A stretch of 64,000 nucleotides of DNA, from positions 124,001 through 188,000 of the forward strand of contig NZ_QDKL01000003.1 in assembly GCF_003346865.1 (NCBI RefSeq). Reading direction: 5' to 3'. The DNA comes from Halobacteriovorax vibrionivorans. GTDB lineage: Bacteria; Bdellovibrionota; Bacteriovoracia; Bacteriovoracales; Bacteriovoracaceae. The notes beneath the pieces were generated by a model. That model searched no databases and was not told the DNA's origin. It saw only the letters and a program-made list of their open reading frames with translations. Below, piece by piece: positions 1 to 9,701 of this stretch. Position 1 is the first letter of the stretch; every line of letters begins with the position of its first letter. The position numbers and the translations under genes were made by a program.

Positions 1-324
1 ATCCAATTGGCAGCGGTATATTCCATCTTCTTGAGTCATATTAGGAATTTCATTTTCACGAAAGAAGTCCTCTACTGGCTCTTTAACCACTTCAACACCA
101 ATTACATTAGCTCCTTTGTTTGCAAGGTAGAGCATATCTAAACTCTTACCACAAAGGGGAACTAGAATATTCTTTCCACTTATATCTTTTTCGTTAAAGT
201 AGTTTTCCATTACAGGGTTGAATTCTGATTGATGAAAACCAGTAAAGCCTTTGTCCCAGCCTTCTTGCCAAAAACCTGTGTTATCTTCAATTTGATTTTT
301 TTTGATATCTCTTTGATCAGGCAT
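1..324 (-). CDS. tpm: Thiopurine S-methyltransferase, 3' end outside window
   Basis: The minus strand reads from an ATG at 324 to the window edge, giving 108 codons of an open frame. The N-terminal part has FWQEGW, then GFHQSEFNP, the SAM-binding stretch VPLCGKSLDMLYLA and VIGVEV, followed by FFREN. This order matches the TPMT family, SAM-dependent methyltransferases acting on thiol or selenium/tellurium compounds. An AGGAA ribosome site lies just before the start. It follows nrdBA in the same direction but is separated from it by a strong hairpin, so co-transcription is uncertain. About half of the usual roughly 200 residues is missing because of the window edge. Confidence 0.85.
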   Translation of the reverse strand, partial: MPDQRDIKKNQIEDNTGFWQEGWDKGFTGFHQSEFNPVMENYFNEKDISGKNILVPLCGKSLDMLYLANKGANVIGVEVVKEPVEDFFRENEIPNMTQEDGIYRCQLD

Positions 325-353
325 TAAAAGTTCCTATATCTTAAAATGAATAG

Positions 354-374
354 GGGGCCAAATCCCTTGGCCCC
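354..374 (-). terminator. Hairpin between nrdA and tpm
   Basis: A perfect 8-bp stem (GGGGCCAA at 354-361 with TTGGCCCC at 367-374, loop of 5) lies 60-85 bp downstream of the nrdA stop. The run of T after it on the minus strand is poor, so it may be a weak terminator or attenuator before tpm. Confidence 0.5.
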
Positions 375-436
375 TCATATTCTAGCAGTTTAATTTAGTG
401 ACAAACCAAATTAAATTAGAAATTTAAATATGCAAT

Positions 437-2806
437 CTAGCTTCCGCACATCTCGCAGTCTTCTGGGTTCTCAATTGAACAAACCATTGCTGCTGCTTCT
501 TGCTCTAATTGCTCAGGAGTTTTCTTTGTTTCGTTCTTAACTGTGAACTGAACAGCGTTAACTGCAGCACGTGAACGAAGGTAGTACATACCTGTCTTAA
601 GACCTTTTTTCCAAGCATAGAAGTGCATTGAAGAAAGCTTACCGAAGTTAGGGTTTTCCATGTGGATATTCAGTGATTGACCTTGGTCAATATATGGCCC
701 ACGTCCCGCAGACATATCGATAACTGCTTTTTGCTTAACTTCCCATACTGTTTTGTAGAGCTCTTTTGTTGCTTCTGGAATTCTTTCAATTGATTGAATT
801 GAACCATTGTTAGCAATGATCTCATTTCTCATTGTATCATCCCAAAGTCCAAGATCGATTAGATCACGAACAAGGTACTTGTTAACAACTGCAAATTCAC
901 CAGAAAGAACACGTCTTACGTAGATATTTGAAGTAATTGGCTCAAAACACTCGTTATTTCCTAGGATTTGAGAAGTTGAAGCAGTTGGCATTGGAGCTAC
1001 TAGTAGTGAGTTTCTTACTCCGTGCTCTTTTACTTCTTTCTTCAGTGCATCCCAGTCCCAACGGCCAGAGTGTGCTGAGTGTCCCCACATATCAAATTGG
1101 AATTGTCCTTGTGACATTGGAGAACCTTCATATGTTGAGTAAGGCCCATCAATTTTTGCTGTATCTTTTGAAGCTGTAACAGCTGCAAAGTAGATTGTTT
1201 CAAAAATATCGTTATTAAGCTTAAGTGCTTCTTCAGACTCAAAAGGAAGTCTCATCATAAAGAAAGTATCTTGGAGACCTTGTACACCTAGACCAATTGG
1301 ACGGTGTCTCATATTTGAGTTCTTAGCTTCTTCAACAGGGTAGTAGTTTACATCAATTACTCTGTTAAGATTCTTTGTCATACGATAAACAACTTTATAT
1401 AGGTGGTCGTGATCGTAAGTTGCTTTGCCTTGGTCGTCGATCTTTACAAATTTGTTAAGAGCAACTGAAGCAAGGTTACAAACAGCTACTTCATCTGGAG
1501 CTGTGTACTCAAGGATTTCTGTACAAAGGTTAGAAGACTTGATTGTTCCAAGGTTCTTCTGATTTGATTTCTCGTTAGCTGCATCTTTGTAAAGCATATA
1601 AGGAGAACCAGTTTCAGTTTGAGACTCAAGAACAGCAAACCATAGGTCTTGTGCTCTGATTGTTTTCTTGGCCTTACCTGCTTTTTCGTACTTAGTGTAT
1701 AGCGCTTCAAACTCAGCACCATAGCAATCAGCTAAGCCTGGACATTCGTGTGGGCAAAATAGTGACCACTGTCCATCTTCTTCAACTCTTTTCATGAATA
1801 AGTCAGGAGTCCAAAGTGCGTAGAAAAGGTCACGCGCTCTTTGCTCATCTTTACCTGTATTCTTTTTCATTTCTAGGAATTCAAAGATATCTGCGTGCCA
1901 TGGCTCAAGATAGATTGCAAATGAACCTTTACGCTTTCCACCACCTTGATCAACGTAGCGAGCTGTATCATTAAAAACTTTTAGCATTGGAACGATTCCG
2001 TTCGACGTACCATTAGTTCCTTTGATGAATGAACCTTTTGCGCGAATATTGTGAATTGATAGACCGATACCACCAGCTGACTGAGAAATAAGTGCAGTTT
2101 GCTTAAGAGTATCGTAGATACCATCAATCGAATCATCTTTCATCGTAAGTAGGAAACAAGAAGACATTTGTGGCTTATTTGTTCCCGAGTTAAATAGAGT
2201 AGGAGTTGCGTGTGTAAAGAACTTCTGACTCATTAGGTTGTATGTTTCAATAGCAGCTTCCATGTCATTCATGTGCATACCAACAGAAACTCTAAGAAGC
2301 ATTTGACCTGGTCTTTCAACAATCTTCCCATCCATTTTTAGAAGGTAAGATCTTTCAAGCGTTTTAAAACCAAAGTAGTCGTAATTGAAGTCACGCTTAT
2401 CAACTAGAGTTTTATCTAGAAGTTCAGCATTCTCCATTACTGTTTCATATAATTCTTTTGAAACTAGTGGTGCGTGCTCACCAGTTGCTTTATTTACATA
2501 GTGATACATTTCCTTAACATTCTCAGAGAAACAACCTTTTGTTTCTTTGTGAAGGTTTGAAACTGCAACACGTCCTGCAAGGATATTGTAATCAGGGTGC
2601 TTAGTCGCTAGATAAGCTGCAGTTTCAGCTGCAAGATTATCAAGCTCAGAAGTTGTAATACCGTCGTAGATCCCTTCAATTACTTTTTGCGTAATCATTG
2701 TTGGATCAACGTTATCTTCTAAACCAAAAGCAAGTGTATTGATTCTATCTGTAATTTTATCAAATTTAATTGGCTCTCTTTCGCCACTTCTTGTTTGTAC
2801 GTACAT
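437..2806 (-). CDS. nrdA: Class Ia ribonucleoside-diphosphate reductase, alpha subunit
   Basis: This is the catalytic large subunit (789 aa) that reduces ribonucleoside diphosphates to deoxyribonucleotides in the cytoplasm, working with NrdB. The first ~90 residues are an ATP-cone (allosteric activity site). The active-site pieces are visible: Cys in SSCFLL (~217), the N-L-C-T-E triad (~426-430), Cys in AVCNLAS (~444), the tyrosine pair in MYYLRSR, and the C-terminal redox pair CEMC three residues from the end. The start follows the nrdB stop by 3 nt with a GGAG site inside the end of nrdB, so translation is probably coupled. Length is normal for the family. Confidence 0.97.
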   Translation of the reverse strand: MYVQTRSGEREPIKFDKITDRINTLAFGLEDNVDPTMITQKVIEGIYDGITTSELDNLAAETAAYLATKHPDYNILAGRVAVSNLHKETKGCFSENVKEMYHYVNKATGEHAPLVSKELYETVMENAELLDKTLVDKRDFNYDYFGFKTLERSYLLKMDGKIVERPGQMLLRVSVGMHMNDMEAAIETYNLMSQKFFTHATPTLFNSGTNKPQMSSCFLLTMKDDSIDGIYDTLKQTALISQSAGGIGLSIHNIRAKGSFIKGTNGTSNGIVPMLKVFNDTARYVDQGGGKRKGSFAIYLEPWHADIFEFLEMKKNTGKDEQRARDLFYALWTPDLFMKRVEEDGQWSLFCPHECPGLADCYGAEFEALYTKYEKAGKAKKTIRAQDLWFAVLESQTETGSPYMLYKDAANEKSNQKNLGTIKSSNLCTEILEYTAPDEVAVCNLASVALNKFVKIDDQGKATYDHDHLYKVVYRMTKNLNRVIDVNYYPVEEAKNSNMRHRPIGLGVQGLQDTFFMMRLPFESEEALKLNNDIFETIYFAAVTASKDTAKIDGPYSTYEGSPMSQGQFQFDMWGHSAHSGRWDWDALKKEVKEHGVRNSLLVAPMPTASTSQILGNNECFEPITSNIYVRRVLSGEFAVVNKYLVRDLIDLGLWDDTMRNEIIANNGSIQSIERIPEATKELYKTVWEVKQKAVIDMSAGRGPYIDQGQSLNIHMENPNFGKLSSMHFYAWKKGLKTGMYYLRSRAAVNAVQFTVKNETKKTPEQLEQEAAAMVCSIENPEDCEMCGS

Positions 2807-2809
2807 TTC

Positions 2810-3781
2810 TTAAAACTCCGCGTCTAAAGTGAAAGTGTTATCAGACTTTTCTGATAAGATACCCGGTCTTTGGTATTCAGATACTCTCTTTTCAAAGAAG
2901 TTTGTTTTCCCTTCTAGAGAGATTAGCTCCATCCAATCAAATGGATTATCTGATCCGTAATGACTTTCTAGACCAAATTGTTGCATCCAGAAGTCTGCTA
3001 CAAATTCAATATATTGCTTCATAAGGTCTTGGTTCATACCGATTAGAGAAACAGGAATTGCTTCAGAGATAAACTCTTTTTCAATTTCTACTGCTTCAGT
3101 AATGATCGATTTAATTGTCTCTTTTGAACACTGCTCATCTTTGTCTAGTAAAGAGTGTAGAAGAACAGCGAATTCACAGTGAAGACCTTCATCGCGAGAA
3201 ATAAACTCATTAGAAGTACATAGACCTGGCATAAGTCCTCTTTTCTTTAACCAGAAAATTGAACAGAATGATCCAGAGAAGAAGATTCCTTCAATCGCTG
3301 CAAAAGCGACAAGTCTTTCTGCGAATGTATTCTTTGCACGTAGCCACTTCATGGCCCAGTCTGCTTTTTTCTTAACTGGCTCAAAGTGATCAACGGCGTG
3401 GAAAAGACGATCTTTTTCTTTAGCGTCTTTAACATACGTATCAATTAGTAGTGAGTAAGTTTCTGAGTGAATGTTTTCCATTGCGATTTGGAAACCGTAG
3501 AAACATCTCGCTTCTGGGTTTTGTACGTCGTTGTAAAAACGAACCGCAAGGTTTTCATTAACGATACCATCACTTGCTGCAAAGAATGCAAGCACGTGAG
3601 TAATAAAGTGCCTCTCATTGTCATTTAACTTTTCCCAGTCCGCAAGGTCCTGTTCTAAGTCAATTTCTTCAGCAGTCCAAAATACTGCCATGTGTCTCTT
3701 GTACATTTCCCAAATTGAATTGTACTCAATTGGAAAAAGAACAAATCTGTCATCGTTTTCTGCTAGAATTGGTGAAGTCAC
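2810..3781 (-). CDS. nrdB: Class Ia ribonucleoside-diphosphate reductase, beta subunit
   Basis: This is the small subunit (323 aa) that holds the di-iron/tyrosyl radical cofactor. Iron ligands are visible as the acidic residue in DLADWEKL, E and H of ENIHSETYS, the E of EGIFFSG, and E and H of DEGLHCEF. The Tyr of SETYS sits at the position of the stable radical. The C-terminus (FTLDAEF) is the tail that docks on NrdA. The start is GTG, preceded by a strong AAGGAGG. Gene order is nrdB then nrdA, the reverse of the common nrdAB order. About 390 bp upstream lie two NrdR-like boxes. Confidence 0.97.
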   Translation of the reverse strand: MTSPILAENDDRFVLFPIEYNSIWEMYKRHMAVFWTAEEIDLEQDLADWEKLNDNERHFITHVLAFFAASDGIVNENLAVRFYNDVQNPEARCFYGFQIAMENIHSETYSLLIDTYVKDAKEKDRLFHAVDHFEPVKKKADWAMKWLRAKNTFAERLVAFAAIEGIFFSGSFCSIFWLKKRGLMPGLCTSNEFISRDEGLHCEFAVLLHSLLDKDEQCSKETIKSIITEAVEIEKEFISEAIPVSLIGMNQDLMKQYIEFVADFWMQQFGLESHYGSDNPFDWMELISLEGKTNFFEKRVSEYQRPGILSEKSDNTFTLDAEF

Positions 3782-3784
3782 AAG

Positions 3785-4169
3785 TTCCTCCTTAACTTTG
3801 TAAAAAACACGGACAGTAATGCTGATGTGCGAGGCATTAAAATCTTGTGTGTGCGTCTTACATGTAACTTAAAAATTAGTAAAAAATATCAAATCTTTTA
3901 AAATTAATTTAATAAGATCGTGCTGTATGTTCTATTCTAGTTTAGGCCGATGGAGTACTTCTTATCAATATACAATGGGCCAAGATTTTGACATATGCTT
4001 TTTGCGCCTCTAATTTTTATTCTTGATCACTATTGTAGAGCTTTTAATACCCATTAAATATGGGCTTGACGAGATTTTGCAAGTTCTTTTTACAGAAAAA
4101 AAATCGTGTCTAAAAAAGTCTGTCATCTAATTTTTAGAGGTGAGGGGGCGTGTTAACGCTATGTGCTTA
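3785..4169 (-). other. Long AT-rich leader upstream of nrdB, no gene seen
   Basis: The ~480 bp between the recombinase gene and nrdB carry no convincing ORF. The part nearest nrdB would be a long untranslated leader if transcription starts at the NrdR-like boxes. It contains a perfect small inverted repeat (CCCAT/ATGGG, 4051-4065). No riboswitch that I recognise is present. Confidence 0.4.
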
Positions 4170-4216
4170 TACTATATCTTGTGGCCGTAGGATTTTTGAC
4201 ACTACTACATCTTGTG
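4170..4216 (-). promoter_or_regulatory. Tandem NrdR-like boxes upstream of nrdBA
   Basis: Two similar 14-mers, TACTATATCTTGTG at 4170-4183 and TACTACATCTTGTG at 4203-4216, match the known NrdR consensus CACWATATATWGTG at 12 and 11 of 14 positions. They lie 33 bp apart, about three helical turns, which is typical of paired NrdR sites. On the minus strand the promoter-proximal box overlaps a TATAGT -10-like hexamer. This fits repression of ribonucleotide reductase by NrdR when dATP is high. The unusual point is the distance of ~390 bp to the nrdB start. Confidence 0.55.
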
Positions 4217-4260
4217 AAAATATACGAACATTGGAGTGCGTTGTAATTAAAATTACAAAT

Positions 4261-5217
4261 TTAATCCCAATTAAGTTTTAAAGTCGGTGCTTCTTTGATC
4301 TTATTTCTTCTCTTATCGTATTCACCAGTTGTTTTCACAGAAGCGTGTCCAACTTCAATTGCTATTGTGTAAATATCGACACCAATTTCTAGGAGTTCAC
4401 CAATGAATGTTGCTCTTGCTGAGTGGGGAGTAATCTTTACACCAATCCCTGCTTGTTTTGCATAACGATCAAGAAGCTCATTAATAGTACTTGGATGAAG
4501 TGGTTTATTAAGAAATTCTGGATTACTTGGATTTCGTGTTGGTTGAAAGAGCCAGTCGTTATCTCCCGTTTCTCTCTCACACTCATTCATCCAATCAATA
4601 TACTCTTCGATGGCCTTTATTGCTAAAGGGTTTAAGACCTTCTTTCCAAGCTTTCCACCCTTTGCGCGGTATTGAAGGACCTTATTGTCTCCTTGAGTTT
4701 GATAGTCTTTAAACTTGAGATTTAAGACCTCGCTCTTTCTAAGTCCTGTTGTAAAGAAAGTGACAAATAGAGCAACATGAAGATATTTGGAATTCTTATT
4801 TTGACCCATAAGAGCAAAGAGTTCTAATACCTGATCTTTTGTAAGGGCATTAGTAGGGGACTTTACTTCACTACGTGGTCTTCTGACACTTGAAACTGGA
4901 TTTGCTTTAATTGAATTTTTTTCAACGAGGTATTTAAAAAAAACACTTAGACTTGCTAGCTTTCGATTGATCGTCTTAGGAGTTGAAGGATTCTGATTAT
5001 GGCCGCCAAATTCTGATAAGTAATTTCGATATTTAATGACATGGATTCTTTCAATACTTTCAAAGTTTTCAATTTTGAAATAATCACTTATCCAGCATAG
5101 GAATTGATTAATATCGTTTAAATATGATTTTCTTGTATGTGATGAAGTGAAGTTTTCAAAAAACTCTTCATCAAGATCAAAGTTGTGGCCAGGATCGACC
5201 TGCTTAAGACTGAACAT
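4261..5217 (-). CDS. Xer-like tyrosine recombinase
   Basis: This 318-aa protein has an N-terminal SAM-like core-binding domain (~20-115) and a C-terminal catalytic domain (~125-310). The catalytic set is complete: Arg in TTGLRKSE, Lys in RAKGGKLG, H-x-x-R in PHSARATF, His in VGHAS and the nucleophile Tyr in GEYDKR. It stands alone among housekeeping genes, so it may serve chromosome dimer resolution or be a stray integrase. The exact family (XerC, XerD or XerH type) cannot be settled from the sequence alone. Downstream lie the NrdR-like boxes of nrdBA. Confidence 0.85.
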   Translation of the reverse strand: MFSLKQVDPGHNFDLDEEFFENFTSSHTRKSYLNDINQFLCWISDYFKIENFESIERIHVIKYRNYLSEFGGHNQNPSTPKTINRKLASLSVFFKYLVEKNSIKANPVSSVRRPRSEVKSPTNALTKDQVLELFALMGQNKNSKYLHVALFVTFFTTGLRKSEVLNLKFKDYQTQGDNKVLQYRAKGGKLGKKVLNPLAIKAIEEYIDWMNECERETGDNDWLFQPTRNPSNPEFLNKPLHPSTINELLDRYAKQAGIGVKITPHSARATFIGELLEIGVDIYTIAIEVGHASVKTTGEYDKRRNKIKEAPTLKLNWD

Positions 5218-5256
5218 ATTTCTATGTTAAGTTGTTTTATATTGGGTAAGAAGAGG

Positions 5257-5298
5257 GAAAAATATACGCGCTATGATCTTCATAATCATAACGCGTAT
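5257..5298 (-). terminator. Intrinsic terminator of the desaturase gene
   Basis: A long hairpin pairs ATACGCG/CGCGTAT and TATGA/TCATA with one mismatch between the two helices. It is followed on the minus strand by a run of five T. It lies directly after the desaturase stop and before the recombinase gene. Confidence 0.75.
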
Positions 5299-5304
5299 CA
5301 GGTA

Positions 5305-6171
5305 TTACTGCGCTTGAAGGCGCGATTTGATAAGTTCTGCTTTTGTGCGTTTTAAGTTCCAAGTTAGCCCAAGGAAGTTTAGGCCACGAATTAACCATTT
5401 TGTTGGATCAAAGTGATACCATTTAATACCGTTGCGATAATCAGCTTGAAAAGTGTGGTGGAAATTATGATATCCTTCACCATATGTGAAAAGCGCCATA
5501 ATCCAACTATCACGTGCCGTTTGCTTCTTATCATATGGCCTAGTTCCTACAACATGGCATAGTGAATTAATAAAGAATGTGCAGTGGTGAACAAAGACGA
5601 TTCTTGCAACACCAGCAACAAATAGTCCTCCAAGCCAAGAGCCTGCAATTAGATGACCAAGAAAGGCCGGTAAGAGAAAGCTAAAGATAATAACAAATGC
5701 CAAATAGAACTTATGTTGAAACATAACCATTGGGTCTTTTAATAAGTCTTTTGAGAATTTGTATTCATCTGCATCTTCTAAGAGAAGAATCCAGCCCATA
5801 TGAGCGTAGAAAAAGCCTTCATTGATATTATATGGATCATGGTCTGTATCTACTTTTCCATGATGAACTCGGTGATCATTACACCACTTTAAGGCCGAGT
5901 TTTGTACAGCAGCTGCACCAAAGATCAATAACAGAAGCCTAACTGGCCAACTTGCTTGATAAGATCTGTGGGCAAAGAGTCTATGATAGCCTGCTGTAAT
6001 ACCTAGTCCTGTTGCAATATAAAAGGCCAAAGAAAGGGCCATGATTCTCCAATCAAAACCGTCAACTTTAAGCCATGCAATAGTTCCTGCAATAGCTACA
6101 ATAGGCGTTAATAGGAGAAAGATTGTATTTGTTTTGTTTAAGTTCTTAAATGAATAAGTTTTCGTGCACAT
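5305..6171 (-). CDS. Membrane fatty-acid (acyl-CoA) desaturase
   Basis: This 288-aa integral membrane di-iron enzyme belongs to the delta-9 acyl-CoA desaturase type, which puts a double bond into saturated acyl chains and so controls membrane fluidity. The three histidine boxes are clear: HRLFAH (~65), HRVHH (~100) and HNFHH (~236). Paired membrane segments lie at ~18-55 and ~150-195. The histidine spacing and total length are normal for bacterial members. It is transcribed divergently from the FMN enzyme and has its own terminator. No electron-donor domain is fused to it. Confidence 0.92.
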   Translation of the reverse strand: MCTKTYSFKNLNKTNTIFLLLTPIVAIAGTIAWLKVDGFDWRIMALSLAFYIATGLGITAGYHRLFAHRSYQASWPVRLLLLIFGAAAVQNSALKWCNDHRVHHGKVDTDHDPYNINEGFFYAHMGWILLLEDADEYKFSKDLLKDPMVMFQHKFYLAFVIIFSFLLPAFLGHLIAGSWLGGLFVAGVARIVFVHHCTFFINSLCHVVGTRPYDKKQTARDSWIMALFTYGEGYHNFHHTFQADYRNGIKWYHFDPTKWLIRGLNFLGLTWNLKRTKAELIKSRLQAQ

Positions 6172-6275
6172 TGGCGTTATCCTTGATTTGCGTGTGGTAC
6201 TTCTTCTTAATTTATTTTAACAAGAGGCAAACAGATTCATTGTAAAACTAATGTAAATGTTGACGATAAGTTAGC

Positions 6276-6281
6276 TATAAT
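6276..6281 (+). promoter_or_regulatory. Candidate -10 element TATAAT
   Basis: A perfect TATAAT sits 52 bp before the start of the FMN glutamate-synthase-like gene, in the divergent intergenic region. No good -35 at 16-18 bp was seen, so this is only a candidate. Confidence 0.3.
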
Positions 6282-6332
6282 ATGTAAATATAAAATAAAA
6301 ACTATTTCTTATAGTAAATGTAGAGGTCAAAA

Positions 6333-7877
6333 ATGGCTTACTTAGGTCGCGGTATTAGCCCTAGAAAATTATTTTGGTGGTTCTTTTTTGTTACAAATAT
6401 AGCAACAGTTTTTGCGGGAGAGTTCTTTAATGAATTCTTCTATTATCAATACTTAGTATTAGTTCCAATATACCTTTTAGGTTTTTATGATCTATTTCAA
6501 AGTGAACATACACTAAAAAGTAACTATCCTGTTGTTGGAAGGTTTCGTTATGTAATGGAAGATCTAAGACCTAAGATCTATCAATACTTTATTGAATCAG
6601 ATGAAGATGGAACGCCGATTCCAAGAACAATTCGTAATGTTATTTATCAAAGGGCCAAGCTTGCTCTAAGTACTAAACCATTTGGAACTCAGAAGAATGT
6701 TTATCAAACTGGTTATGAGTGGATAAATCATTCAATGTATCCTAAAGAATTTAGTGAAGTTCAAAAAGACCTACGTGTTGAAGTAGGAAGTAAGCATTGT
6801 ACTAAGCCTTATAGTTTATCAATTTTTAATATTTCGGCCATGAGCTTTGGGTCTTTGAGTTCACGTGCTGTTGAAGCATTAAATCGTGGTGCTAAGCTTA
6901 ATAACTTTGCCCATAATACTGGTGAAGGTGGAATTAGTGATTACCATCAAAGTGGTGGCGGTGATTTAATATGGCAAATTGGGACTGGTTATTTTGGTGC
7001 CAGAAACGAAGACGGCCATTTTAGTGAAGAAAATTATAAAAATAAGGCAACCTTGGAACAAGTTAAAATGATTGAATTGAAACTCTCTCAAGGGGCCAAG
7101 CCTGGCCATGGTGGGATTTTACCAGCAAAGAAGAATACTGCTGAAATTGCAAAGATTCGTGGTGTAAAAGTTGGAACAGAAGTTGACTCTCCACCTTCCC
7201 ATAAAGAGTTTAGCAACGCAAAAGAGATGGTTGAGTTCATTGAGCGCTTAAGAAAGTTGAGTGGAGGAAAGCCCGTTGGAATAAAAATGTGTTTTGGAAA
7301 ACGAAGTGAGTTCGTTGATATGGTAAAGACATTTAAAGAACTTGATAATTATCCGGACTATATTGCAATTGATGGCGCTGAAGGTGGAACTGGTGCAGCA
7401 CCACTTGAGTTTTCAGATTCTATTGGAACACCTCTAGTGGAAGGACTAACTAATTCCTATAATATCTTAAAGGAGTATGGCCTAAAAGATGAAATTAAAA
7501 TAATAGCAGCGGGTAAATTATTTACTGGCTTTGATATTGTCAAGGCCATCGCTTTAGGTGCCGATGCATGTTATGGGGCACGTTCAATGATGCTTGCAAT
7601 TGGTTGTATACAGGCATTAACTTGTAATTCAAATAAATGTCCTGTTGGTATTACTACTCAAAATCCAGATCTAGTAAAAGGAATTAATGTTGAACAAAAG
7701 GCCAAGCGTGTCGCTAACTTTCATCATGCAACACTAGAGGCCGTAAGAGAAATTGTTGCAGCAGCTGGCTATGATTGTGTTACAGGTCTAAAACGAAAAG
7801 ATATCTTTAAGCGTGACAGTAATCATGGAGTTCACTCTTACGAGGATATCTACCCCACATACAAGGTAGAGGTCTAA
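6333..7877 (+). CDS. FMN-binding glutamate-synthase-like protein, membrane-anchored
   Basis: This 514-aa protein carries the FMN/Fe-S synthase domain of glutamate synthase without the amidotransferase or FAD domains. Two hydrophobic segments at ~10-55 suggest an N-terminal membrane anchor. Conserved pieces are SAMSFGSLSS, NTGEGGIS, GAKPGHGG, DGAEGGTGAAP and a C-x5-C-x4-C cluster motif (CIQALTCNSNKC), which would bind a 3Fe-4S cluster. Stand-alone members are widespread but their substrate is not firmly known; glutamate formation is possible. The next gene starts inside its stop codon (TAATG), so the two are probably co-translated. Confidence 0.85.
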   Translation: MAYLGRGISPRKLFWWFFFVTNIATVFAGEFFNEFFYYQYLVLVPIYLLGFYDLFQSEHTLKSNYPVVGRFRYVMEDLRPKIYQYFIESDEDGTPIPRTIRNVIYQRAKLALSTKPFGTQKNVYQTGYEWINHSMYPKEFSEVQKDLRVEVGSKHCTKPYSLSIFNISAMSFGSLSSRAVEALNRGAKLNNFAHNTGEGGISDYHQSGGGDLIWQIGTGYFGARNEDGHFSEENYKNKATLEQVKMIELKLSQGAKPGHGGILPAKKNTAEIAKIRGVKVGTEVDSPPSHKEFSNAKEMVEFIERLRKLSGGKPVGIKMCFGKRSEFVDMVKTFKELDNYPDYIAIDGAEGGTGAAPLEFSDSIGTPLVEGLTNSYNILKEYGLKDEIKIIAAGKLFTGFDIVKAIALGADACYGARSMMLAIGCIQALTCNSNKCPVGITTQNPDLVKGINVEQKAKRVANFHHATLEAVREIVAAAGYDCVTGLKRKDIFKRDSNHGVHSYEDIYPTYKVEV

Positions 7878-8851
7878 TGGGTTTAGCTAAAGAACTTGAT
7901 TATGATTTGCTTGCCCAGCAATTAATCCGCTCTATTCGTGCAGATAAAAGTCAGGAATGGGTTAATCAAAGGCTTGGATCTACTTCAAATATCGTTCATC
8001 GATGGGAGAAGGGACATGCAAAGGCTTCATGGGAGGACTTTTTAAAATTCTGTGACGTTTTTAGAATTGATATGAAGTTTATCTTCGTTTCATATTTACG
8101 CTTTCAGGGTGAAGTTCATGAGGTTAAAGAATTACTTTCTTTTCTCTTTAGTAATAAGAGCTTAAATGACGTGTCTAAGTCTTGTGGGTTAACAACATCA
8201 AAGCTTCGTCGATTAAAAAATGGAGAAACAAACCTTAGCTTAAATAATTTTCTACAAATAATTTTTGGTTTTGATGACATGGAGTCAATGGCCTTGGTCT
8301 ATGACTTAGCCGCTAATAATTCAATACCACTTTTAGACGAAAGCAATAATAAGCGTATTGAGATTACAAAACATTATTTTAGTAATCCAAATATAGGCTT
8401 AGTCCTTATATGTCTTGATCTTAATGCTTATAAGAAGCTTTCTTTTCATCAAGATAGTTTTATTTCAAAAGCATCAGGCATTCCTCTTAAAGAAGTAAAC
8501 GAGATACTTAGTCTTTGTGAGGCCAATGAATTAATTGAGATGAAAAATGGCCTCTATCAATCAGGAAGCATTCGCGTAAGTGATCGCGGATCTAGGGATC
8601 AGATGCTTAATACTCGTAAATTTTGGCTAGAGAAGGCCATTTCAAATATGAGTGATAAAACTGAATTAGACGCCTATGGCTCGATGGTTTTCATAGCAAG
8701 TCAAAGTGCTCGAAAAGATATTATTGGCCTTTACTTACGCTTTTTTGAAGACTTTAAAAAGATTGTCATGGAAGATAAGGATGAAGACCTTATTCCTCTT
8801 ATTCTAAATTTTAACCTTATAAACCCTGGTGATGACGATATAAATGACTGA
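7877..8851 (+). CDS. HTH regulator of the TIGR02147/DUF4423 type
   Basis: This 324-aa protein overlaps the upstream gene by 1 nt. The N-terminal ~130 residues contain two HTH-like stretches (around WVNQRLGSTSNIVHRWEKG and SCGLTTSKLRRLKNG). The C-terminal ~170 residues resemble DUF4423, with FWLEKAISNMSD and a closing helical segment. Such proteins are multiplied in Bdellovibrio and Fibrobacter genomes and are thought to be transcription regulators. It may sense the product or redox state of the coupled FMN enzyme; that link is inference. The family call rests on general resemblance. Confidence 0.6.
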   Translation: MGLAKELDYDLLAQQLIRSIRADKSQEWVNQRLGSTSNIVHRWEKGHAKASWEDFLKFCDVFRIDMKFIFVSYLRFQGEVHEVKELLSFLFSNKSLNDVSKSCGLTTSKLRRLKNGETNLSLNNFLQIIFGFDDMESMALVYDLAANNSIPLLDESNNKRIEITKHYFSNPNIGLVLICLDLNAYKKLSFHQDSFISKASGIPLKEVNEILSLCEANELIEMKNGLYQSGSIRVSDRGSRDQMLNTRKFWLEKAISNMSDKTELDAYGSMVFIASQSARKDIIGLYLRFFEDFKKIVMEDKDEDLIPLILNFNLINPGDDDIND

Positions 8852-8988
8852 TATTTCATAGAAGTGTCTGATTTTGTAAATAATATTCCAAAATCACAGA
8901 TAGTTTTTTATCTGTCATACCCAAGGGTTCTATCCAATTTGTTTATCCTCACATAATTTGATTTAAAACAAATAAAAGGGGATACGAT

Positions 8989-9465
8989 ATGAAAAAAATA
9001 ATCTTTGCACTATTTCTGATGATGCTTACATCTTTTACTTTTGCAGAATCAGTTGCTCGATTTCAACTTAATTTCACTCTTCAAAGCATGATGACAGGAG
9101 AGTATATCGCCGATATAAATTGTGAAGTAAGACAGGTTCTTCAATGGGAGTCTGCAGTTAATGTTTTTAAATGTGAAAACACAAAGAGTTCTGAAGTCTT
9201 TCTTATTAAAGGTGTAAATGGCGTGATTGGTTTTAGTTACCAAAAGAATGTTGCTTACTCTAAGTATTACTTAAGTGGAGCTAATGGTTTAGTTTCAACT
9301 TTGCTCAAAAAAATGGGAAAAGAATATAAAGTTCTTGGTGCAGGCATGCTTGAGTTCTATTACTACGATAGAGCGCCAAAGCTTGGGACACAAGAAACAA
9401 TTATTAACACTGACAATGACGATGCTTTAATTCTTAATATAAGTGATGTTTATTATCTTGATTAA
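8989..9465 (+). CDS. Exported protein of unknown function
   Basis: This 158-aa protein begins with a typical signal peptide cut after TSFTFA (residue ~19). It has two cysteines close together (near residues 45 and 63) that could form a disulfide outside the cytoplasm. A good AAAAGGGG ribosome site precedes the ATG. It is followed at once by a strong intrinsic terminator, so it is a single-gene unit. No family was recognised. Confidence 0.7.
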   Translation: MKKIIFALFLMMLTSFTFAESVARFQLNFTLQSMMTGEYIADINCEVRQVLQWESAVNVFKCENTKSSEVFLIKGVNGVIGFSYQKNVAYSKYYLSGANGLVSTLLKKMGKEYKVLGAGMLEFYYYDRAPKLGTQETIINTDNDDALILNISDVYYLD

Positions 9466-9474
9466 AATAGTGAT

Positions 9475-9497
9475 AGGGAGCTTAGCTCCCTTTTTTA
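9475..9497 (+). terminator. Intrinsic terminator
   Basis: GGGAGC, a TTA loop and GCTCCC, then six T. It lies 10 bp after the stop of the small exported protein. Its T-run overlaps the last codons of the small gene on the other strand. Confidence 0.85.
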
Positions 9498-9638
9498 TCT
9501 GAGATTTTCAAACAAATTAAATAAAATATCATAGAGTGAAATCCCATTTAATTTTTTAATGCTCTTTATCGAGTAGAGTTCGACGGGAATGATCATTTGT
9601 CTTTTGTTTTGAATTCTCATAGGGATTGTTCTTCTCAT
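9495..9638 (-). CDS. Small basic protein, 47 aa, unknown
   Basis: A 47-codon frame starts at ATG 9638 after an excellent AGGAGG site spaced ~9 nt, and ends at 9495. The peptide begins MRRTIPMRIQNKRQ and ends in a hydrophobic/aromatic stretch (LYDILFNLFENLR). It is basic at the N-terminus and could bind nucleic acid or a membrane. It lies downstream of the HNH gene on the same strand, after a hairpin. No homologue was recognised; the strong ribosome site is the main reason to call it. Confidence 0.5.
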   Translation of the reverse strand: MRRTIPMRIQNKRQMIIPVELYSIKSIKKLNGISLYDILFNLFENLR

Positions 9639-9667
9639 TAATTTATCTTCCTCCTGTTAGATTAAGT

Positions 9668-9691
9668 AGGAGGACCTTGAATGGCCCTCCT
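9668..9691 (-). terminator. Hairpin downstream of the HNH gene
   Basis: AGGAGG (9668-9673) pairs with CCTCCT (9686-9691), with further GCC/GGT pairing inside. It lies between the HNH stop and the small 47-aa gene. The T-run is weak, so it may be a processing or attenuation hairpin. Confidence 0.45.
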
Positions 9692-9701
9692 TTGATTTAG
9701 G

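Noticed and set aside
3785..4169. Cobalamin or other known riboswitch before nrdB
   Set aside because: No conserved box or characteristic helix pattern could be seen in the leader.
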